Below are positions 34,658-45,516 of a stretch of DNA of 64,000 nucleotides, piece by piece. Position numbers and translations under genes: made by a program. The notes beneath the pieces are model-generated. The model saw only the letters and a program-made list of their open reading frames with translations, did not search any database and was not told the DNA's origin. Each line of letters opens with the position of its first letter. The first letter of the stretch is position 1. Source of the DNA: Multifurca ochricompacta (Eukaryota > Basidiomycota > Agaricomycetes > Russulales > Russulaceae); contig WTXG01000169.1 in the NCBI GenBank assembly GCA_022496185.1, forward strand, positions 18,279 through 82,278. Direction: 5' to 3'.

Positions 34658-36350
34658 CCCCCCACCGTGGCTTCATCTAGCCAAAGCCAGACCTTGCACA
34701 CTGAAGAACTCATCGACTGTCAAGATGAGGATAACCTTTCACAACAGGTCCTTGGCTCTGCCATCTGGAAAGACTTTGAAACCAAGTTTGGATACTACAT
34801 CTATCATGACGACCAGTACCAGCCAGTTGAATACAACGAACAGAAATGAGTCTGGTACCATATCCATTACTCTAGAAGCCATCGTTCCTGGGTTACCACA
34901 GGACCTGCCCCACCAGAGTACAGCTTAGGACCTTGGAGAGAGAATCCTCCAGCTATTGTCACAGATTCAGAGACAGAAGAATACATCGAAGAAAGCAGTG
35001 AAGACGCATGAGTCATAGCCCCTAGTTTTATGGCTCCGACAGTTGCACCCAAGAGTACTATGTCCAGAATATCTGCTTTAGTCTCTCCCCAGATCACACA
35101 ACAAACCTCAGACACCCCGACCATCACTTATCCAACAATGTCGACCATTGCTGCACAATTGCCAGACCCCACTCCAGTTGTCCCCACCCCAAACCTTCCT
35201 CCCCCATCAGGACACCTTATGGGAGTCCTTCCCACCATGTTTACTGGTGATTGATCCCAGAGCAAAAAATTCATGCTCAAGTTCGAGACATTCAAAAATT
35301 TCAATCATGATGTCCTGCAAATCATAAACCCCTTCCAATGAACCAACCTTTTCCTCTCACTTATCAGAGGGGACTCTGTTGATGATTGGACAATGGAGCA
35401 GATTGAATGGCTGAACGATAGGGTTACAGCCGGAACCAGAACCATGGATGAGGATCTGTGGGATATAGTGGCACAAAGATTTAAAGATGCCTTCATGGAT
35501 GGGCAGGCCAAGCAGAAGGCTGCCAGAGAACTAAAGTCCCTGAAAATGGAAAGAGGGGACTTGGATGGCTATGTAGCCAGATTCCGCAATTTGGCCAAGA
35601 GAGCAGGGTATGATGTGAATGAAGAGGCAATGCTTGACCTCTTCTCCCAGGGGTTGCCCAATCCCCTGGTGAAAAACATCATTCAGTTCCATCACCCCAA
35701 GTTGTGGAGCCAGTGGACGAGTGCTGCCAGAACACAGCAGCAGGATTATCTAGACTTCCAAACGCACTTTGGAGTGGATACTAAAAAGGGTAAAACCTGT
35801 GATCAGTGGAAGGCAGCATTTGGGGTGAAACCTACTACCCCCAGAGACCCCAATGCCATGGATACATCAGCAGATCACACCAAAGCCTGTGCAGCCCTCA
35901 TAGGGCCTAGCATGAGTGCACTTGTGAGTTACCTGGATCCGAACTTGCGGGTATTTAGATTAGATAATCCCATACTTGGATCTGCATGAGTATGTTCCCA
36001 CGGATCACCTGGAGCCGCGAGTCCTATACTCGCATGGATCCGAGTACTCGTGGGTATACTCGTAGGTTTACTTGAAAGGTTTGAGGCAGCCAGAGATCTT
36101 CATCTTGCATACACAGAAAGAATATATATATTACTACAATCCCACAAAATTCCAAGTCAGATCATGCATCTGATCCAAAATAAAACAAGAATCAGTTACA
36201 ATATCTATAGAAATGTGAAAAAATGCGAAAAAACACGAAGTGTGGGGTGTGCCGATCGGACCGTGCATTGCCTTCCTATCTAGGAAGGTAGGCTTAAGAA
36301 TGCATGCATCGGCACACATCGGTACAGAGATGCTGGGATCACACCTAATT

Positions 36351-36803
36351 GATAAGATCAAAAATGCATTCACAATTAATTAGATACTTAGGATATACAT
36401 CTAAGTGATAAGATCAAAAATGCATTCACAATTAATTAGATACTTAGGATGTACATCTAAGTGATAAGATCAAAAATGCGTTCACAATTAATTAGATACT
36501 TAGGATGTACATCTAAGTGATAAGATCAAAAATGTGTTCACAGTTAATTAGATACTTAGGATGTACATCTAAGTGATAAGATCAAAAATGCGTTCACAAC
36601 TAATTAGATACTTGGAATGTACATCTGAGTGATAAGATCAAAAATGCATTCACAACTAATTAGATACTTGGGATGTACATCTAAGTGATAAGATCAAAAA
36701 TGCATTCACAATTAATTAGATACTAAAGATATACATCTAAGATAATACAAGTGATAAGATCAAAATGTGTTCACAATTAATTAGATACAAGTGATAAAAT
36801 CAA
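36351..36803 (+). repeat. 56-bp satellite array
   Basis: GATAAGATCA recurs at 36351, 36407, 36463, 36519, 36575, 36631 and 36687 (period 56), then at 36753 and 36793 in altered units. Units contain ATTCACAATTAATTAGATAC and AGGATGTACATCTAAG. Reverse complement of the unit matches about 3826-3895 in the solo LTR at 3600-3963. Confidence 0.9.
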
Positions 36804-36849
36804 TTCTGCATAACCCTATATATAATATATTGTGTGTCTTTACTAGTGA

Positions 36850-36965
36850 GGCTGGGTGGCTTAGTGGTTAGAGCACCAGACTGAGCTTGTTCCCAGAGGT
36901 CTTAGGTTCAATCCATGTTTCAGCCATTTCTGTTCTAGGTTGACAAGCCTAGTAAAAAAATAATT
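36850..36965 (+). mobile_element. tRNA-derived SINE-like element
   Basis: It has an A box (TGGCTTAGTGG, 36857-36867), a B box (GGTTCAATCC, 36905-36914) and closing CAGCC opposite GGCTGG, then a short body and an A-rich tail (TAAAAAAATAA). The part between the boxes does not fold as a normal anticodon arm, so a working tRNA is unlikely. A second copy lies at 45373-45470. Confidence 0.65.
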
Positions 36966-38727
36966 TTATATAATAATATTCCCATGAGTATTCCGCGAGT
37001 ACCCATGCGGGTACCTGGGGTGCCAAAATCAATACCCGGATCTGCATGAGTATTTTCCCACGGATCACCCAGATCCGCGAGTATCAATACCCGCGAGTTT
37101 TCCCACAGCTCTACTCAAAAAACTCGTGAGTTACCCGGACTCATGCTATGCCCTAAGCCCTCACTGATGATGAAAAAAGAAATCTCATGAAGGAAGGGTG
37201 CTGCTTCCACTGCTGGGTGCAAGGACACATGTCACGATTTTGCCCAAAGAAAACAGTTCGTGCTGCTGAAGCAACAGTGGCCACTGCTACCACAACACTG
37301 CCAATACAAAACCTACCCACCCCTGTAAAAGAAAACCCAGTGACTGCCCCAAAGACTAAGGAACAGAAGGTGGCAGCAATATGGGACCATATGATGAATG
37401 AGGATGAGGCAGTACGTGCTCTCATCGTTGATAAAGCTTTTGGCCAGAAGGATTTTTGATTGGCTCAACCCCATCAGCCTGGGCAAGAGCACTCCATGTA
37501 ACTTCTGTATACACTAGTCGTTTCAAGTCTCTAAAAATACCAGTACACTTTGAAACCAAACAGAAGATGGCTGACAGACGGATATTGATCAACTCAGGAG
37601 CAACAGATAACTTTATCAGTCAGAAACTCCAGAGAGCATTGGGACTGGGGACACAGCTACTCCCTCAGGAGAAAAACATTTGGAATATAGACGGGATGGC
37701 TAACAAAGCTGGGAAGATCACACATTGCTGTGATCTGGAAGTACAGGTTGGGGAACAGACTAAGCAACTCTGCTTCCTCATTACAGATTTAGGAGATGAA
37801 GACATGGTGTTGGGATATCCATGGCTAGCAGCATTCGAGCCCAAAATCAACTGGGCAGAAGCAACAATGGACAAAGATTTCTACCCAGTTCTCATTATGT
37901 CCCTGGGATATGACTACGCTGCACAACACCCCCTCACTCATGCTATTGTCATGGGATCGGCCGTCACCTGGAGTGATGTGGAACCTGTGGATCAGGTGTA
38001 TTGCTATGTTATGAAGGCATCAGAATTGGCCCAGGCAGAGGCACAGAAAAACCCAGAAAAGACATTCAAAGAAGTAGTCCTGGCAGAATACCATCAACAT
38101 TGGAAGGTCTTCTCAGAGGAAGAGTTGCAACATTTCCCTCCCTCTTGACCTTGGGATCATGCTATTGAATTTGTCCCAGACACCCCACAATCAGTAGACT
38201 GTAAAATCTACCCACTGTCTCAACCTGAGAAGGAAGCGCTCTCCACTTTCCTGGAGGAACACCTGGCAAAAGGATACATATGACCCTCCAACTCGCCCTA
38301 TGCTTCACCCTTCTTTTTCATTAAAAAGAAGGACAGGAAACTGCAACCGGTACAGGACTACAGACGGATTAATGAACTCATGGTGAAAAACAACTACCCA
38401 CTTCCTCTGATCTTGGAAATTATTGATAAGATGCACAACAAAGCCCTGTTCTCAAAGATGGACATTTGCTGGGGATACAATAACATTCATATTCAAGAAG
38501 GTGACCAGCCCAAGGCCGCCTTCAAGACCAATCAAGGACTTTTTGAACCCAATGTTATGTTCTTTGGCTTGATGAACTTGCTGGCAACCTTCCAGTCTAT
38601 GATGAATCATATTTTCTGCGACCTGATCCTTATGGAAGAAGTTGTGGTGTATATGGACAACATTCTAGTGGCCACAAAAGACGACATCCACCACCACTGA
38701 ACCCAAGTTCATGAAGTACTGAATATT

Positions 38728-39300
38728 TGTTACAAACCCCGTCTTCTCCTATTTTCTTCCTCCTACCTAACGACGACCCCTCCTTGCCGCCTACTTTACA
38801 CTATCAGATCACGTCTCCATTGTGGGATCCTGCACGTGCCCTGCTCCCTTCCCCATGATTGTCTTTGTCTCTGTTTATGCCACTGTACCTATGTTTGGGT
38901 TCTTATCTCTTATCTTTACAACCAGACACTTACTTAATTCCCTATCAGAAGCTTGACTTTACGCCGTCCGCTTCCGTATATTTGGGCCCACTTGACTCCG
39001 TTATCTTATCTATAGACACCCATTTGATTACGTATATAAGTCTGCTGTAACTACATTGTAGACTTCAGACTCAACTTATTGAATACATCGGTGTTTGTCT
39101 TCTGGACTTCCCTTTGAACCCTCTGACTCAATCGTCTCAGTGCTTTTGGCACTTCCCACTTAACATCATCACTAGGGAACAGCCCCTTTGACTTTGACTC
39201 ATCCATTCAAAGCTCCAAGAGGTCCTATTGGCCTCTTATCTGAATAAACGTACACAGCTGTTGCACAAGTTGTGCAGAATGTCTCACACCGGACGTAACA
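38728..39300 (+). repeat. Solo chromovirus LTR in gypsy-3 RT (573 bp)
   Basis: TGTTACAAACCCCG to GGACGTAACA, with the duplication ATATT (38723-38727 and 39301-39305). It is very close to the solo LTR at 7760-8332. Confidence 0.94.
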
Positions 39301-40283
39301 ATATTCTGGCAAAGCATGACCTCTATCTAAAACCTGCCAAATGCTCTTTTGAACAAAAAAGTGTTGAATACCTTGGTGTTATCCTAGAAGGGGGGCAAGT
39401 ACAAATGGACCCCGTAAAAGTACAAGGCATCCAAGAATGGTCCATCCCCCAGTGTACCAAAGACGTTCAGTCATTCATTGGCTTCTGTAACTTCTACCAA
39501 CGCTTTGTCAAGGGCTTTTCAGCCATTGCTCAACCACTTAATGACCTGTTGAAGAAGGATGTGCCCTGGCATTGGGATGAATTACAGCAGAAGGCATTTG
39601 ACCAGATAAAAGCAATCATCAGCTCCAAACCAGTCCTTATCCAACCTGATCTAGCCAAACCCTTTGAACTGGAAGTTGACGCTTCCATGTATGCCAATGG
39701 GGCAGTCTTATCACAGAGAGATATTGGAGGAATCCTTCACCTGGTTGCATTCTACTCAGAAACATTCTCATCAGCAGAAAGGAACTATGATATTTGGGAC
39801 AGGGAATTACTGGCTATTGTAAAAGCACTACGACACTGGCAACCATATCTGGCTGGATCCCCACATAAAACCATCATCTATATGGACCACTCCGACCTTC
39901 TTTATTGGTGAGAACCCCATAAGATCAGTCAACAAGTAGCATGAGAGGTTTTGGAGCTTGAAGAGTACAACTTCACGCTCAAGCACCTACCTGGGGCTCG
40001 CAATGCACGAGCTGACACCTTGTCCAGACCAACTGGATGTGATGAAGGAGAGAACAACAATGACAATATCATCATTTTACCAGAAGATGTCTTTGCGAAG
40101 ACTGCTGTTGTTAGCCTCTATGACATGGATCTATGGGCCCAAGTGACACAGAATATGAATCAGGAGCTGTGCAAATCCTGGGCAGAGCCACACAACATAA
40201 AAATGAAAAATGGCCTCTGGTGGAAAGATGGTGATTGATTGGTTGTCACTGGTGGCAACAACATTAAGAGGGGGGTGATCCAT

Positions 40284-40901
40284 TGTAAGGATGGCTTGGG
40301 CGTTGAGCATGAAACCTCCATCTATTGCCTCTCCCCTCTTTCATTACAAACCCTGAATTAGAGCACTTATGATCTAGTTCCATATATTATCTTTTATCAG
40401 TACATTTGCATTCCAGGCCGCATGCCCATCCATTCCTTACACAGTTTCACTACCTCCCCATCTTAATTGCCAGGTTTCTACCTCCCCGTCTACATCATCT
40501 CCACCTTTATTGCCTGGCATCATCTCACCTTATCTTCTTTCAACCCTAATTCACCCTCTTTCTGCTTCATAACTCGGTCTCTCTGCAAGTATATAAAGGT
40601 ACATACAATGCTTGTAGTAGACCCGCCAGTGAGCCACTAGAAGCAGAAATCAATCAGCATTTCTCCCCCTTTCTTTATCTTTCTTTTGTGTGCTAAAGAA
40701 CTTCTTGACGACATCAAGCGCAAGGTCAAACGGAACCAGCAAAGCAGTAGATTCGCATCAGTTCAAAGCACGACACACCCTCCTTCGAAGTCTAGTTATC
40801 CTTGGGACTCTTTCTACGCACTCTCCCTCTCCTCTTTACCTCTCTCACCATTCAGGGAAAACTAACTTTGCCTCGCACTCACCGCAGATTGGCTCCGCAC
40901 A
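40284..40901 (+). repeat. Solo LTR of another gypsy-like family (618 bp)
   Basis: It begins TGTAAGGATGGC and ends CTCCGCACA, flanked by CCAT (40280-40283 and 40902-40905; CCATT if the first T is counted out). A TATATAAAGG box lies at about 40591. It interrupts integrase exactly between VIH and FHHDLPSAG. Confidence 0.85.
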
Positions 40902-42225
40902 CCATTTTCACCACGACCTTCCCTCTGCAGGACACCTGGGGATTGCAAACACCTACACCCTTGCAAAACGAGATTATTGGTGGCCGAACATGAAATAGGA
41001 TGTAGAAGCATATGTCAAAGGATGTGCAGAATGTCAGGCAAACAAAGTAAACACTCACCCAAAACCACTGGCACTTTCACCTATTACACCGATAGCAACA
41101 GCTCCCTTCCAGACCATTGCCATGGACTTTATTGTCAAACTTCCACAATCACAGGGATATGACTCGATACTCACCATCACAGACCATGACTATTTGAAGG
41201 CTGCCCTCTTCATCCCCTGCAACGAGATGATATCAGCAGAAGGAGTCACGAAACTTTACCTAGACCATGTCTATCGACACTACGGACTTCCCCAAAAGAT
41301 TATTTCTGACTGAGACCTGCGATTTACATCCATGTTTGCCTGGGCCCTCTGTAAATGCCTCAACATCCAGCAGAATATCTCCACAGCATATCACCCTCAA
41401 ACAGATGGTCAATCGGAATGTATGAACCAATGGTTAGAACAATATCTTTGATTCTGGTGTAATGAACGACAAAATGACTGGGCAGAATGGTTGGCAACAG
41501 CTGAGTTCGTGCACAACAGTTGGCCGAATGGAACAACAAGAGTCACTCCCTTCTCCCTTATTATGGGATGGGACCCTCGCACTATGTGGATGGACAAACC
41601 CACAAATGTACCATCTGTGACACAGCGTATTGGCCAATGGGAGGAGATATGGGAATCAGCCAATAGAAACCTTCAGAAGGCGCAAAAGACCCTGGCTGAG
41701 AAGCCCACTAAGTTTACGCCCTATCAGGTTGGAGATCAAGTCTGGTTAGAAGGGCATAATATCCACATGTCACACCCAATGGCGAAATTAGCTCCCAGAC
41801 ACCATGGCCCATTTGCGATTGAACAGAAGCTCTTGAACATCATGTACAAACTCACATTACCCACCACCTGGAAGATACACCCCATTTTCCATGCCAGTCT
41901 TCTAACACCATACAAAGAGACTTCCATTCATGGACAGAATTTCCCAAGACCCCCTCCTGACCTAGTTGATGGAGAGCTGGAGTGGGAGGTAGAGTGTATT
42001 GCCAATGCAAAATGGAAGGGTTGAGGGCACAATCAGAAGCTCCATTACCTGATCAAATGGAAGGGATTCCCTGACACTGACAACTCATGGGAATCTGCTG
42101 CGGATGTCTTTGCGCCCAAGCTTATTGAAGACTTCTATAGGCACCATCCAGAGGCAGATAAAGAGCAAGACAGAATACATGCTATTGGACAACCTCCTCC
42201 CCCACAACTAACCAGAACAACGTCC

Positions 42226-43416
42226 ATGTCACCGTCTAGTGTTCACACCTCTGCCGCCATTGATGCATTTCCCCTATCTACTCCTGTGCATCCTCCTTCT
42301 TGCCCACTTTCTCCTATTGACTATGATGTGACTGCCAAAGTGGCCGAAGGGGACAGAATCATCAACATCGACAAAGATTTTAATCTGCCCGAACACCCCC
42401 ATCCCAATGACCTGATCGACGTGGACTTCGGTGACGAGTCCCCAAAATTCCTGTTTTTCCCAAATGACCCCAACTTGCAATTCTACTTCCTGCTCATGAT
42501 CCCATCATCCAAGAATGATGGCACTATGGAGGTAGCCAAGTACATTTATTACACCAACAAAGGTATGGATGTCGCCGGGTGTTTGGAAAAAGGAGGGCCA
42601 GTCTATGGGGCCCCAGTGTACCTGGAGGAGAAGGTCATCAACTGGCTTCATTATGTCCTAGGGCCGGAACATTTACAACATCTCTTGGCCCACAACCCAT
42701 GCGCCTTTGCTATCAATGAGGTGCTCCAAGACTTATGCATGCCATGACTAACTGCCAAAATTGCACAGCTGTGCAAGTTCCAGGCACTCAGGGATAACCT
42801 AGAAATGCAGTGCCACAACTATGAACAACAGATGGTAAAAATCAACTGAGGGGTCTTCAATATAGAACATCACCTGGCAAGCATTAGGACAAGACTGGAA
42901 CAAGGAGAGGCATATCAAATCATATCTGAATGGTATGCCAACATTTTTGCTCAGCCACTCCCTCATCGCTGCCTCAACCTTGCACCCCGGCTTAACCCCC
43001 ACTGCTTTGAAATGCTGCGCCTCCATGAAAACCCCAATGGTAAGCTCTGCTGGCGCTGTAGCAGCAAGTACCATCTCAGCTGGTGTTGTCCCATGGCCAA
43101 GAAATGATGTCAACACTGCCAGAGCACCTCGCACTGGAGTTGCCAATGCCTATTTCAGCAACTCACACAAGCACCCACCATCCAGAACCCATCAGGGTGG
43201 TGTGGCAAATGTCTCTCTCACAACGCTGGCCATCGAGAGATCAACTGTCATGTTTATGACGGCTGCTTTTGCTGTGGGAGATGAGGGCCCTATGGTTTTC
43301 TATGAACACACGTTTGCCCCACAGACGAAGAGAAGGAGAACTACAATGCAGACCACTATGCCATAGCCGACAACTATCTCTCTCTGGTCCAGGATGACGA
43401 TGGTATGCCAATCTAG
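42226..43416 (+). pseudogene. Extra zinc-knuckle region of gypsy-3, in frame with pol
   Basis: It starts MSPSSVHTSAAIDAF and ends before the TAG at 43414-43416. It has the SPIDYD segment, GGPVYGAPVYLEE, a helical middle and knuckles LCWRCSSKYHLSWCC and CQHCQSTSHWSCQC, then WCGKCLSHNAGHREINC. Stops at 42745, 42847 and near 43103, 43285 and 43306 break it, with a frame change near 42965. Unlike gypsy-A there is no stop between the chromodomain and this region (42025-42744 is open), so here it could be a C-terminal extension of Pol. Confidence 0.83.
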
Positions 43417-43447
43417 CTGGCTCAGCTAGGACTTAGAGAGGGGGTAA

Positions 43448-44041
43448 TGTTACAAACCCCACTGTGTTGTCTTGTTTCCTTTTCTTCTTCATGTGACTTG
43501 TTGTTTGGTTGTGCTTGCCCCTTTGTTGACTGTGTTATGACTGGCATTGGGCTTGTTTGTCCCTTATCTATGACTCAACTTCTTGCTTATCTATGACTCA
43601 TACCTTACATCAGAACTCTTACGTATTCTCCCACCAGAATCACAACTATACCAGATCCATCTACATATATTCTCATCTGGCCCACTTGACCCCATTCCCC
43701 ATTTGGATACATTATAACTTTGTTGATACATTGAGTACAATACTCCAATTCAGACTCCAATTTCTATTACATGTATAAGGCCTGCCTAGATAGCCTGTAT
43801 GCCTTAGACTCAACTTCTTAATTGACTTGGTGCATTACCTTCTGGGTGATCTCTAAGACCCAACTCTTGAATTGTCTCAGTGCTTCTGGCACTCTTCTGC
43901 TCACTGATACTAAGGGATTAGCTCCTTGGTGTTGACTTCTCACCTGATCTCCATGTACTTGAAAGACAGTGCACACTTGACTTCATAGTTTGCTATGTGA
44001 CTTATCACACGTCATGATGAACACCCGCACCAGGCATTACA
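43448..44041 (+). repeat. Gypsy-3 3' LTR (594 bp)
   Basis: It matches 34050-34644 with scattered transitions. It is preceded by a purine tract (AGAGAGGGGGTAA) and followed by the duplication GTATA. Confidence 0.93.
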
Positions 44042-44203
44042 GTATATGTGTTATCTTATCTTTACCTATGTAGCTAATACATACTGGTTATAACTACCAT
44101 TCTAGGTAAAGACTAATCAATATAAAGTTTTGACCAACATAACTGAATTATAACTACCATTCTAGGCAGTTTGTATTATCTAAACCTCAGGCTGCATTCA
44201 TCA

Positions 44204-44480
44204 CAAACTCTTTCCATTGGCCTTCCACCAGCATATCTGGATTTCCCATCCAAACATGATCATCTCCATCAGTGATACTGCCTTCATCTGGATCCAGGTG
44301 CTCAATCTCCATCCCTTCAATATTGGATACAAGAGCAGGGTTGTTATGACCCCACTTGTTTTCCCTGCATTCCTTGCCTCTTGTCATGTGACCAGTCATT
44401 TGTCTCTGTTTGTTGAATGTCTGTGCTTGTTTACCACTTTCGTTTTTGCTTACTTTACTTCTTTTCCCACTTATTGCCAT
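44204..44480 (-). other. Unrecognised ORF fragment
   Basis: A minus-strand frame opens with ATG at 44478-44480 (MAISGKRSKVSKNESGKQAQ), is basic then acidic, and ends just inside the neighbouring LTR (44187). It is cut on one side by that LTR and abuts a copia LTR on the other. It resembles nothing I know and may be a host gene or transposon fragment. Confidence 0.3.
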
Positions 44481-45295
44481 TGTTGAACACAGGAGATGTT
44501 TGGTGATGCTTCAGGCATCAGGTGATAAGATTAGCTGCTGTGTAGATTAGATTAGATACCGGAGTTTTGGACTTTTTACATTATCTTTATTACTTTCTTT
44601 CTCACACTCCACAGTAGCTGACTGATGCACCATGTAACATGTGATTCCTGTATTGGCCAATGGCCTTTCTCCCTCATGTTTATTGTTTGTACTTTGTCTG
44701 GCACCTGTGGACTTATTCCCAGTGTGCACAGACCATCCCTTGGGGTATATAAGGGTGTCTGTTTTGTCCTCTACACTTCAGAGTTTTCTTCACCTCTGAA
44801 GTCTAACTTGTCTTTTAGCTTAACCCACTAACAACTTACAGTCAGTATGCTGCACAACATGCCTGTTTAACAGGTTATGGGCCCTGCCACTCTTTACTGA
44901 TCTGTCACTCTTTGATCACAGTCCAACCTTACTTCAAGCTCACACAAGCTTTGAGTACTCTTCCCAACAACTCTACTTTGTGAGCTTCATTCTCTACTCT
45001 TTGCCCTTAACTGTCCACAAGGTGGTGCACTTTATGTGCCCACCTTGATCTGTTTGGCTAGCCCTTCTTAGGGTTCTTGCAAGAGGTGATGAGGGACCCT
45101 AAGTGGGTGAAACACCTCAAGTTCCTCATGTGCACTCTAAGTAAATAGTGTTCATAGTTATAGCTGGGTTTTTGTCCCATCCATAGTTTTAGTAGGCCAC
45201 TTGCCCAGAAGGCTTGAGGCTTTAGGTCTGGTTAATGCTTGGCTCAATCTGTAAGCCAGGTTTAGCAACCTGCTGGTAGAGTTTAGGGTCTAGTG
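44481..45295 (+). mobile_element. Copia-2-family LTR plus leader, truncated
   Basis: The LTR is 44481-44872 (TGTTGAACACAGG to CTGTTTAACA; one TCAGAGTTTTCTTCACCTCTG repeat unit shorter than copia-2). It is followed by GGTTATGGGCCCTG (44873-44886) and about 410 nt of leader homologous to copia-2. Homology ends near 45295 at TTTAGGGTCTAG. No coding region remains. Confidence 0.85.
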
Positions 45296-45516
45296 TTGAC
45301 ACAAGTGTAGTGCCACATGATGCAACTCTCACATGACCTTGGTATATAAGGTTATGCACCATGTAGAACCCAGGCCATGTAGCTCAGTGGTTAGAGCACC
45401 GGACCTGGATTGTCCAGAGGTCTTGGGTTCAATCCCCAATGTGGCCATTCCTTTTCTAGAGTGTGGGTGAGGGTCTTGCTTAAGGTCCCTCAGCCAGAGT
45501 GCATGTGGGCCAACAT
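45296..45516 (+). mobile_element. LTR-like 221-bp unit carrying a tRNA-like sequence
   Basis: TGTTGACACAAG to GGGCCAACA gives TG/CA ends with inverted TGTTG/CCAACA. A TATATAAGG box lies at about 45343 and a tRNA-like segment at 45373-45446. I saw no target duplication. It could be a short solo LTR with a SINE insertion, or chance ends. Confidence 0.35.
45373..45470 (+). mobile_element. tRNA-derived SINE-like element, second copy
   Basis: A box TAGCTCAGTGG (45380-45390) and B box GGTTCAATCCC (45426-45436). The acceptor (GGCCATG with TGTGGCC) and T arm (TTGGG with CCCAA) pair well, but the middle is two bases too long and forms CTGGA-TTG-TCCAG instead of a seven-base anticodon loop. It shares GTCTT-GGTTCAATCC and the ATTCCTTTTCTAG tail start with 36850-36965. 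Confidence 0.6.

Larger units (their letters stand above)
35901..37155. mobile_element. hAT MITE in gypsy-3 gag (1,255 bp)
   Basis: The ends TAGGGCCTAGCATGAGT and ACTCATGCTATGCCCTA are inverted, flanked by the 8-bp duplication AGCCCTCA (35893-35900 and 37156-37163). It holds palindromic GGATCC/GAGTACTCG motifs near both ends, hAT-like sequence at 36085-36205, a 56-bp satellite and a tRNA-like SINE. No transposase is encoded. Confidence 0.92.
34667..37459 (+). pseudogene. Gypsy-3 gag, split by a hAT MITE
   Basis: It opens with GTG at 34667 (ASSSQSQTLHTEELI) in the context ACCGTGG. It continues through stops (34847-34849, 35009-35011, 35252-35254) to the conserved gag core (NRVTAGTRTMDEDLWDIVAQRFKDAF and AKQKAARELKSLKMER, 35393-35900). 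It resumes after the MITE at 37164 with ALTDDEK and the knuckle CFHCWVQGHMSRFC (about 37204), ending KDF-TGA at 37457-37459. It is homologous along its length to gypsy-A gag. Confidence 0.9.
37456..42177 (+). pseudogene. Gypsy-3 pol, broken by stops and two solo LTRs
   Basis: It starts in the frame overlapping the gag stop (TTG ATT GGC). Protease is ILINSGATDNF (37585), with Asn where gypsy-A has the catalytic Asp. RT has KMDICWGYNNIHI and VVYMDNILVATK (about 38650), with Asn in place of the second Asp of YMDD. RNase H has ELEVDASMYANGAVL. Integrase has the H2C2 zinc region (FHHDLPSAGHLG and CAECQANK) and MDFIVKLPQ, and the chromodomain has LHYLIKWKGFP. Stops include 38146, 38281, 38698, 39909, 40237 and 41311-41313. 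Solo LTRs at 38728 and 40284 are clean insertions. From 42025 the frame runs on without a stop into the zinc-knuckle region at 42226. Confidence 0.92.
34050..44041 (+). mobile_element. Gypsy-3, complete but decayed chromovirus
   Basis: The LTRs at 34050-34644 and 43448-44041 begin TGTTACAAACCC and end GGCATTACA. The target duplication GTATA is exact (34045-34049 and 44042-44046). After removing a hAT MITE and two solo LTRs the element is about 7.5 kb, like gypsy-A. The order is gag, protease, RT, RNase H, integrase, chromodomain, then the extra zinc-knuckle region. Confidence 0.94.
32393..44203 (-). mobile_element. Small LTR element (TRIM-like), right LTR split by gypsy-3
   Basis: Two LTRs of about 400 bp begin TGTCAGAAA and end CTGCATTCAT-(A/C)-A: 32393-32793, and 33803-34049 joined to 44047-44203. 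The internal region is only about 1.0 kb (about 755 bp without the solo LTR at 32928). It has no recognisable gag or pol, only a 65-codon acidic minus-strand ORF at 33589-33786 that I do not recognise. I saw no matching target duplication, so orientation and age are uncertain. Orientation is guessed from that ORF. Confidence 0.72.

Noticed and set aside
34593..34928. Separate small gene (MLCDLSHIVTNACTRH...)
   Set aside because: It spans the LTR-gag boundary in a different frame from gag and has no counterpart in gypsy-A.
36351..36803. CRISPR-like array
   Set aside because: The units are contiguous 56-bp repeats without unique spacers, the context is a eukaryotic MITE, and no cas-type genes are present.
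45373..45446. Functional tRNA gene
   Set aside because: Acceptor and T arms pair, but the anticodon region is two bases too long and gives no seven-base loop, and a related copy with an A-rich tail exists at 36850. SINE-like is the better reading.
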